Assembly (NCBI GenBank): GCA_026990045.1
Contig: JALSIK010000406.1
Span: 1-7,599 of the forward strand
DNA length: 7,599 bases
Direction: 5' to 3'
Source of the DNA: Chromatiales bacterium
Lineage (GTDB): Bacteria > Pseudomonadota > Gammaproteobacteria > CAMYNG01
Numbering within the stretch: the first letter of the stretch is position 1; each line of letters opens with the position of its first letter. The translations under genes and the position numbers were made by a program. The notes under the pieces were generated by a model. The model saw only the letters and a program-made list of their open reading frames with translations, did not search any database and was not told the DNA's origin. This document shows positions 1-4,044 of the stretch, in pieces.

Positions 1-135
1 AGGTCGCCGGTCATGCCCATGGACAGGGTGTCCAGGTCCAGGCCCTCCGCGCGCAGGGCCTCGTACAGGCGGCGCAGGCGGGCGAAGGGCTCCCGCTGGC
101 GCGCGGCGCGGGTTCCTCCGGTCCGGGACAGGAAC
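1..135 (-). pseudogene. YggS-like C-terminal fragment, frameshifted and lacking its 5' part
   Basis: Reading leftward from about 107 to 3, one frame encodes AARQREPFARLRRLYEALRA, then EGLDLDTLSMGMTGDL, and runs off the left edge. The QREPFARLR segment and the DTLSMGM-x-x-DL motif are typical of the C-terminal part of YggS/YBL036C-type PLP-binding proteins (fold-type III alanine-racemase-like barrel), which control pyridoxal phosphate homeostasis. The usual preceding stretch (LRGLMAIPAP-like, then acidic residues and P) appears only in other frames: PGPEEPA at 127-107 in one, AVPVPDRRNP nearby in another. A frameshift near base 107 is therefore likely. The N-terminal two thirds, including the PLP-lysine region, are absent, because the phosphatase gene ends at 206. 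I infer a decayed or recombined remnant. A sequencing error could explain the frameshift but not the missing 5' part. Confidence 0.5.
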
Positions 136-205
136 GGCACCGGCCCCTCCGGCCGGCACGGGGACAGCGGCGAAGGCGGCCCCGCCGCGACATCCCCGCG
201 GGCGG

Positions 206-1063
206 TCAGGGCGCCGACCACCAGAAGTAGAGCAGCAGGCCGGCGGCGGCCGCCGCGGCCAACCACAACAGCCGCGGCCAGCGCGGCGGCTGCAGCAGGC
301 GGCGGGCCTCCTCCATGGTCCGCGGGGCATCGGCGGGCGCGGCGATGACGCCGATGGTGACGTTGTCGTGGCCGCCGCAGGCCAGGGCCTGCTCCAGGAG
401 GGTGCCGGCGGCGGTGGCCGGGTCGGGCGCCGCGGCGAGCACCGCTTCCAGCGCCGCGTCGTCCAGCTCGTCGGTGAGGCCGTCGCTGCACAGCAGCAGC
501 CACTGGCCGCGCAGCAGCACGCCCCGCTGGTAGCCCACCTCCACCTGCTCGCGGTCCGCCGCCCCCAGGCTCTGGGTGATGACGTTGCGGTAGGGATGGA
601 CACGGGCCTCGGCCTCGTCCAGGTTGCCGCTGTCCACCAGGCGCTGGACGAAGGAATGGTCGTGGCTGAGCTGGTGCAGCGCCCCGTCCCACAGGTAGGC
701 CCGGCTGTCCCCCACCCAGGCCACCTCGTAGCGGGAACCGTCCAGGCGCACCGCCACCACGGTGGCCCCCATCCCTTCCGCTCCCAGCCCCTCTTCGGCC
801 GCCCGATGCACCGCCTGATGGGCGAGCTGCACCGCGGTCACCAGGCTCTCGCCGTCCGCCACCCGCTGGCGCAGGGTGTACAGGGACACGGCGGCCGCCA
901 CTTCGCCGGCGGCATGCCCGCCCATGCCGTCGGCCACCGCGTACAGGCCCAGGGCCGGGTCGCAGACGAAGCTGTCCTCGTTGTTGTCGGACACGAGCCC
1001 CACGTGGGACACCCAGCCCATGCGGGCCGAGCACCAGGTGCAGGGGGGAGAATCCTGGGCCAT
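206..1063 (-). CDS. PP2C-family Ser/Thr protein phosphatase with C-terminal membrane anchor
   Basis: A 285-residue protein of the bacterial PP2C (PPM; Stp/PstP/PrpC) family, which removes phosphate from Ser/Thr residues using two Mn/Mg ions. Motifs in order: VSDNNED (24-30), VADGMGGH (43-50), WVGDSRAY (116-123), NVITQSLG (160-167), CSDGLTD (192-198) and GHDNVT (231-236). The metal-binding acids (D30, D45, D194, D233) are all present. Oddly, the G-x-V-R-x-x-NED signature reads GLVSDNNED, so the Arg that normally contacts substrate phosphate is Ser25. Residues about 262-282 (LLWLAAAAAAGLLLYFWW) form one membrane helix ending almost at the C-terminus, so the enzyme is probably tail-anchored with its catalytic domain in the cytoplasm. 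I chose the ATG at 1063 because CTWCSAR, matching the usual lead-in to the domain, follows it. No good ribosome site is visible, and the same frame is open back to 1213, overlapping the upstream gene. It starts 64 bases after the HTH-receiver gene stop, probably in one operon. Confidence 0.9.
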   Translation of the reverse strand: MAQDSPPCTWCSARMGWVSHVGLVSDNNEDSFVCDPALGLYAVADGMGGHAAGEVAAAVSLYTLRQRVADGESLVTAVQLAHQAVHRAAEEGLGAEGMGATVVAVRLDGSRYEVAWVGDSRAYLWDGALHQLSHDHSFVQRLVDSGNLDEAEARVHPYRNVITQSLGAADREQVEVGYQRGVLLRGQWLLLCSDGLTDELDDAALEAVLAAAPDPATAAGTLLEQALACGGHDNVTIGVIAAPADAPRTMEEARRLLQPPRWPRLLWLAAAAAAGLLLYFWWSAP

Positions 1064-1127
1064 GGATGCCGGGCCGCGGACCGGGGCCGTGTCCGCGGTG
1101 TCTTGCGGAAAAGCTTCCACGCCCGGT

Positions 1128-1703
1128 TCAGGCGTCCACGATCCGGGAGGGCCGGCCCAGGAGCGCGAGCAGCCGATCCAGTTCCACGGGCTTGCCGAGG
1201 CAGGCCTCCGCACCCGCTTCGCGGATGCGCACCAGGTTGTGCTCGCTGGGATAGGCGGTCATGGCAATGATGCGCGTGGCGGCCCGGACCGGGTCGCGCT
1301 TGATGAAGCGGCAGACCTCGAAACCGTCCAGGTCGGGCATCAGCAAATCCAGCAGCACCACTTGCGGGCGGAAGGTCTCCACCTGCACCCCGGCCTCGAA
1401 GCCGTTGAAGGCCGACCTGGTCTCGATGCCGCGGTCCGCCTCGCTGAGGGCCAGCGCGAGCCAGCGGTTGAGGTGCTCGTCGTCGTCCACCACCAGCACC
1501 CGCAGCGGCACCTCGCCCCCGTCCACCCGCAAGCCCCGGCGACTGGCGAAGGCCAGCACCGCTTCACGGCTGAAGCGCCGGTGGCCGCCGGGAGTGGTGG
1601 CGGCCTCCAGCTCGCCCCGCTGCGCCCACTGGCGCACGGTCACGGGGGACACCATCAGCATGCGGGCCACGTCCCCCGGCGTCAGGTATTCTTTTTCTCT
1701 CAT
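1128..1703 (-). CDS. MerR/excisionase-type HTH fused to a response-regulator receiver domain
   Basis: 191 residues with two domains. Residues about 6-53 (YLTPGDVARMLMVSPVTVRQW, then GELEAATTPGGHRRF) are a MerR-like/excisionase-family winged HTH with the characteristic T-x-GGHRRF wing, so the protein should bind DNA. Residues about 67-185 are a CheY-like receiver: acidic pair D73/D74 in VVDDDE, phosphoacceptor D119 in VVLLDLLMPDLDG, switch T149 in AMTAY and conserved K171 in LGKPVE. All key residues are intact, so phosphorylation by a histidine kinase is expected; none is encoded here. The order is the reverse of classic response regulators, where the receiver comes first and the DNA-binding domain last. 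The ATG at 1703 is chosen because it directly precedes the HTH and has GAGG five bases upstream; an ORF extension to 1787 lacks conserved sequence. The PP2C phosphatase gene follows. The target genes are unknown. Confidence 0.9.
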   Translation of the reverse strand: MREKEYLTPGDVARMLMVSPVTVRQWAQRGELEAATTPGGHRRFSREAVLAFASRRGLRVDGGEVPLRVLVVDDDEHLNRWLALALSEADRGIETRSAFNGFEAGVQVETFRPQVVLLDLLMPDLDGFEVCRFIKRDPVRAATRIIAMTAYPSEHNLVRIREAGAEACLGKPVELDRLLALLGRPSRIVDA

Positions 1704-1708
1704 CGCCA

Positions 1709-1712
1709 CCTC
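1709..1712 (-). promoter_or_regulatory. Ribosome binding site of the HTH-receiver gene
   Basis: The minus strand reads GCGAGGTGGCG-ATG, giving GAGG five bases before the ATG at 1703. This decides that start over the in-frame ATG at 1787, whose extra 28 codons show no family similarity. Confidence 0.6.
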
Positions 1713-1765
1713 GCTCGAGGCCCCGCACGGAGGGCGGGACACACTTGCAGCCAAGCCAGGGACTG

Positions 1766-1794
1766 ATTCTAGTGGGACCGCCGCCATATCGAAA
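1766..1794 (-). promoter_or_regulatory. Possible sigma70 promoter for the HTH-receiver/PP2C operon
   Basis: The minus strand has TAGAAT (1771-1766, five of six matches to TATAAT), a 17-base spacer, and a weak -35 TTTCGA (1794-1789). A start near 1759 would leave a leader of about 55 bases. The -35 overlaps the interrupted inverted repeat CGAAA...TTTCG (1790-1806, centred on AGCGCT), which could be an operator, perhaps for autoregulation by the HTH protein; that link is inference. A promoter is expected here because the terminator at 1887-1914 should stop transcription arriving from the right. Confidence 0.35.
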
Positions 1795-1886
1795 ATAGCG
1801 CTTTCGCGTTAAACCACAGGAGAGATACGGTTTTTTGGGCGGCACCGGCTGCCCCGGCACGGGGCGGACATCCGGAGCACAAGGCC

Positions 1887-1914
1887 AAAAAAATGCCCTG
1901 CCGGGCGGCAGGGC
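1887..1914 (-). terminator. Rho-independent terminator (leftward)
   Basis: On the minus strand, GCCCTGCC-GCCC-GGCAGGGC forms a perfect 8-bp GC-rich stem with a 4-base loop, followed by A and seven T residues (1893-1887). There is no T run on the plus side, so it acts only on leftward transcripts. No protein gene ends just to its right, which points to a non-coding transcript as its client. Confidence 0.8.
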
Positions 1915-2025
1915 GAGGGTGTGTGCGCTATAGAGCGCAGGGGGAGGATCGAGCTTCAAACAACCCAAATGAACCCGAAGGAGGCGAGCGGCAACGCTCC
2001 ATGGAAGCCTATCGTTGTCGCTCAC
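1887..2025 (-). ncRNA. Candidate CRP-controlled small RNA of about 140 nt
   Basis: No known RNA family is recognised; this rests on structure. Leftward, the transcript would begin with a long stem-loop: 2013-2023 pairs with 1986-1996 (GAGCG-A-CAACG against CGTTG-C-CGCTC, one mismatch). G-C and G-T pairs extend it to about 2027/1982, and the loop is 16 bases. Next comes CCTCCTT (1984-1978), the exact complement of a full Shine-Dalgarno sequence, then a mostly unstructured C/T-rich stretch with a second CCTCCCCC (1947-1940). A second hairpin, TGCGCT-CTAT-AGCGCA, lies at 1939-1924. The strong terminator with its seven-T tail closes the transcript. This layout (5' hairpin, exposed anti-SD, terminator with U tail) is that of Hfq-type trans-acting sRNAs. 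The start site is inferred from weak promoter boxes upstream. Alternatives are the 3' leader of a lost gene, or a structured remnant of deleted DNA. Confidence 0.4.
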
Positions 2026-2029
2026 CCGG

Positions 2030-2058
2030 TGTATCGGCGGGTGGTGGCAGCGCTTTAA
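2030..2058 (-). promoter_or_regulatory. Possible sigma70 promoter for the candidate sRNA
   Basis: The minus strand has TTAAAG (2058-2053), 17 bases, then GATACA (2035-2030), each matching three of six consensus bases. Poor boxes like these are usual at activator-dependent promoters. A start at about 2025-2021 places the CRP-like palindrome centre (2081.5) about 57-61 bases upstream, close to the class I CRP position of -61.5. A competing promoter uses the perfect TTGACA at 2098-2093 with CATTTT at 2075-2070; the palindrome would then lie between the boxes and repress. Confidence 0.3.
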
Positions 2059-2071
2059 GGCGGGATTCGAA

Positions 2072-2091
2072 AATGTGATCCGGATCACATT
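2072..2091. promoter_or_regulatory. CRP/FNR-family operator, perfect palindrome
   Basis: AATGTGATCCGGATCACATT is a perfect 20-bp palindrome containing TGTGA-N6-TCACA, the CRP consensus with both half-sites intact. In gammaproteobacteria this is read by CRP (cAMP) or Vfr-like proteins. A perfect TTGACA lies directly on its right for the leftward direction. It sits between the candidate sRNA (left) and the IS1595-like remnant (right). The sRNA is the only plausible leftward client close enough. Confidence 0.65.
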
Positions 2092-2144
2092 CTGTCAAAA
2101 AAATGGCAAATCATTGTTTTTAATAGGTAATTCCTACCCAATCG

Positions 2145-2163
2145 GACCAGTTGTAGACTGGTC
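2145..2163. repeat. Short perfect inverted repeat before the IS1595-like fragment
   Basis: GACCAGT-TGTAG-ACTGGTC is a perfect 7-bp inverted repeat with a 5-base loop, extendable by a G-T and a C-G pair. It lies in a locally AT-rich stretch and overlaps the first codons of the transposase remnant. It could be part of the element's end, an operator, or a hairpin; the sequence does not decide. Confidence 0.35.
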
Positions 2164-2390
2164 TGACGACGAAAAGATGTGCGGAATGCCACTACACATG
2201 GAGCTGGAAGCTTGCTGATGGCCGCCACAAGTGCCGGCGGTGTGGGAGACGCTACACCGTCCGGAGCGGCTGGCAGGCGAGCCGGCTGGCGGAGCGCACC
2301 AAACGCCAGCTCCTGGAACGATTTGTCCTGGGGGTGCCGGTCTACCGGCAACGGTTTCGCACCCCGGCCAGCGCCAAAGCCGCTGTAAAG
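2157..2390 (+). pseudogene. N-terminal fragment of an IS1595-like transposase
   Basis: The plus frame from 2157 reads LTTKRCAEC, HYTWSWKLADGRHKCRRCG, RRYTVRSGWQASRLAERTK, RQLLERFVLGVPVYRQRFR. C-x2-C ... C-x2-C is a zinc ribbon, and the KLADGRHKCRRCG and VLGVPVYRQRFR phrases match my memory of the N-terminus of IS1595/ISXO2-type transposases, which use it to bind DNA. The catalytic DDE domain is entirely missing: similarity stops near 2375-2390, where the IS3-type fragment begins on the opposite strand. There is no in-frame ATG, and a TAG stop at 2154-2156 closes the frame upstream, so the start is lost too. Family assignment is from pattern memory. Confidence 0.5.
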
Positions 2391-2850
2391 CCCCCGAAAT
2401 CCTGGACACTGTTTTGCCCAAAACTCACGCCGCTTCCGGCAAGGAAGCATGGGCAGCCCGGACCTGGGCGGGAGTGGCATAACCATGCCGCTGGACCAGC
2501 CAGTGCCGGTTGAACCGCTCCTTGAACTCCAGCAGCGCCTGGCGCAGCTCCTCGACGGTATCGAAAGTCCGCACCCACAGCAACTGCTCCTTCAGGGTAC
2601 GGATGAACCGCTCGGCCACCCCCTTGCCCTCCGGCGCCCGGACGAAGCTGGGGCTGGACTCGATCCCCAGGAACCGGAGCTCCTCCTGGAAGGTGTGGCT
2701 CATGTACTGCGGGCCATGGTCATGGCGCAGCACCAGACCACCGGCCACGCCCGCCTCCAGTCCGCCAAAGTGCTCACGGACACCCTGATGAATCGGCTCC
2801 AGCGCCTCGAAGCGGGTCCCCGGCCGGGCCACGTTTGCCGCCGGCAGTTG
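2391..2850 (-). mobile_element. Truncated IS3-type insertion sequence, 3' part
   Basis: This covers the transposase fragment plus its 3' flank. Left of the transposase stop there is a short palindrome, GTTTTG-CC-CAAAAC (2411-2424), and then a tract, CCCCCGAAATCCTGGACA (2391-2408 on the plus strand), which probably marks the element's right end. The 5' half of the element is absent, and transposase similarity ends around 2835-2850. No target duplication is apparent. The exact ends are uncertain. Confidence 0.55.
2425..2850 (-). pseudogene. IS3-type DDE transposase (integrase core), C-terminal half only
   Basis: From 2832 leftward 135 codons encode the C-terminal half of an rve-type integrase core. 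The second catalytic Asp is in LRHDHGPQYMS (38) and the catalytic Glu in GVAERFIRTLKEQL (74), exactly 35 residues between them as in D35E enzymes. KPGTRFEALEP-like and RHGYATPAQVRA phrases typical of this IS3-type group flank them. The helix-turn-helix N-terminus and the first catalytic Asp (the WGTD region) are missing; the frame continues a few codons upstream to a TAG near 2867. It cannot be an active transposase. The GTG at 2832 is only an internal codon, not a real start. Confidence 0.85.
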
Positions 2851-2866
2851 GGAAAGTTTAACTGCC
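2843..2866. repeat. Perfect 7-bp inverted repeat at the IS boundary
   Basis: GGCAGTT at 2843-2849 and AACTGCC at 2860-2866 are perfect inverted copies separated by 10 bases. They lie between the broken 5' edge of the IS3-type transposase and the stop of the 374-residue protein gene. No T run follows on either strand, so it is not a standard intrinsic terminator. It may be a junction scar or an end of an unidentified element. Confidence 0.35.
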
Positions 2867-2918
2867 TACGGTGGCCGCTCTTTTCAACGTCACTCGACCG
2901 GGCACAAGTATTCCCTCC

Positions 2919-4043
2919 TCAGGGCTGGATAACGGCACCGCACCGCAGTACGCCAGCCGCGCCAGCGTCCACCTCCGCCGCGAGCCGCCGGACGCCGGAG
3001 GGCAACGCCAGGCGGGCCTCGTAGTCCAAGGGTTCTCCGGGGGCTAGCAGGCGGCGACGCGGCAGTACGCCCGGCCGTGCGACGCCGACGAGCTGGCCGT
3101 CCGCATACCAGCGCACGGTGCCCCGCCCGGGCCGCTGTACCGTCACCGGCACGTCGCCCCGGTTCTCCAGCCGCAGGCGTGCCTTCACGGTCTCGCCCGC
3201 ATCCACGGTGGCTTGCACTGTGCAGCGCAGGGGCGCATCAGGGTTAAACAGAAACGACACGTCGAAGGCGGCCGGACCCACGCCCCGGTACTGCAGGTTC
3301 ACCCGGGCCTGGCCCGGCCCGGGAAACGCGGCACCGCCCCGCCCCACCGTGCGGCCGCCCTTGTCGGCAATCTTGATGTCCACGCTGCCGGGACCGGCGG
3401 CTGAACGGTACTCCACCACCAGCATGCCCGCCTGCAACACTTCGAGCACGTAGGTCCGGACATCGCCGGGCCCGGCAAAACGATCCGAGACGGCGTCACC
3501 GATAGCAACCAGCCGCGCGGAGGGCCGTCCCGGTGCACCGTAGAGCGGCAGAATGCCATAATAAGCCATACGGACCAGACCCGTCAGGGTTTCGGCAAGC
3601 ACGATCATGCCGCCACCCGGCAGCCTGTACTCGACGCCAGCACGGCGCACGAACAACCGGCCCTCGGCGTCTACGCGCCAATCGAACGCTGGCAGCGGCA
3701 GACCCAGGGCATCCATCACCTCCCGTGGCGCCGGGAGGGCGTTACGCGCGGCGAGCAGCATGCAGCCCTCGGCATGGCGTACCAGAACGACATGTCTCGC
3801 CTCCTCCAGGTATGGCACGTCGTCCGCCAGGATCAGGTGCGTCCCGCCGGCCCGATGCGTCCGGTAGAGCCGCGCGTCCAGGTGCAGCACCCGCCCGCTG
3901 AACACCACGCCCTCGCAGGGCGGCGGCACACCGTCGCCCAGCGTCACCTCCACGATGCGGGCCACCGGCTCGCGGCCCGAGGCATCTGCCGCTGCCAAGG
4001 CAGCAACGAGAAGGCCGGCGAGCCGCAGACCCATGTTCTCCAT
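2919..4043 (-). CDS. Hypothetical exported protein with CARDB/Ig-like C-terminus
   Basis: I do not recognise this 374-residue protein. It starts with a clear Sec signal peptide: MGLR, a hydrophobic core LAGLLVAALAA, then a likely cut after ADA (residue 21). The mature protein should be periplasmic or outside the cell. The middle is beta-rich and undefined, with a GILPLYGAPGRPS loop at about 163-175. Residues about 279-362 (AGETVKARLRLENRG, later VRWYADGQLVG, LLAPGEPLDYEARLALPSG) follow the pattern of CARDB/Ig-like adhesion or assembly domains. Four cysteines (43, 94, 274, 368) could form two disulfides. The start is ATG at 4043 or the ATG at 4034, which has GGAG just upstream; both keep the signal peptide. 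It lies one base after the stop of the giant gene, so the two are surely co-transcribed and probably translationally coupled. No terminator is visible after its stop. Confidence 0.8.
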   Translation of the reverse strand: MENMGLRLAGLLVAALAAADASGREPVARIVEVTLGDGVPPPCEGVVFSGRVLHLDARLYRTHRAGGTHLILADDVPYLEEARHVVLVRHAEGCMLLAARNALPAPREVMDALGLPLPAFDWRVDAEGRLFVRRAGVEYRLPGGGMIVLAETLTGLVRMAYYGILPLYGAPGRPSARLVAIGDAVSDRFAGPGDVRTYVLEVLQAGMLVVEYRSAAGPGSVDIKIADKGGRTVGRGGAAFPGPGQARVNLQYRGVGPAAFDVSFLFNPDAPLRCTVQATVDAGETVKARLRLENRGDVPVTVQRPGRGTVRWYADGQLVGVARPGVLPRRRLLAPGEPLDYEARLALPSGVRRLAAEVDAGAAGVLRCGAVIQP

Positions 4044-4044
4044 C

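Noticed and set aside
11..193. A 60-codon minus-strand ORF beginning ATG TCG CGG after the phosphatase stop
   Set aside because: The product is Arg/Pro/Cys-rich and unrecognisable, and another frame in the same stretch carries the YggS-like similarity.
368..1766. Long plus-strand open frames opposite the PP2C and HTH-receiver genes
   Set aside because: Both minus-strand genes have complete family motifs; the plus frames show only low-complexity His/Arg/Gly-rich sequence.
1851..1865. GCCCCG-GCA-CGGGGC hairpin as a terminator
   Set aside because: No T run follows it on either strand; GC-rich short hairpins are common by chance here.
1887..2063. 6S RNA or another known housekeeping RNA
   Set aside because: I could not match the conserved closing stems and central bubble of 6S RNA, nor tmRNA or RNase P signatures; it is left as an unknown candidate.
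2001..2078. A 25-codon plus-strand ORF after AAGGAGG (1978-1984)
   Set aside because: The spacing from AAGGAGG to the ATG is 16 bases, too long for normal initiation, and the peptide has no recognisable feature. The AAGGAGG is better explained as the complement of CCTCCTT in the candidate RNA.
1564..2088. A 174-codon minus-strand frame crossing the intergenic region
   Set aside because: It runs through the strong terminator and into the HTH-receiver gene in a wrong frame, and has no recognisable domain.
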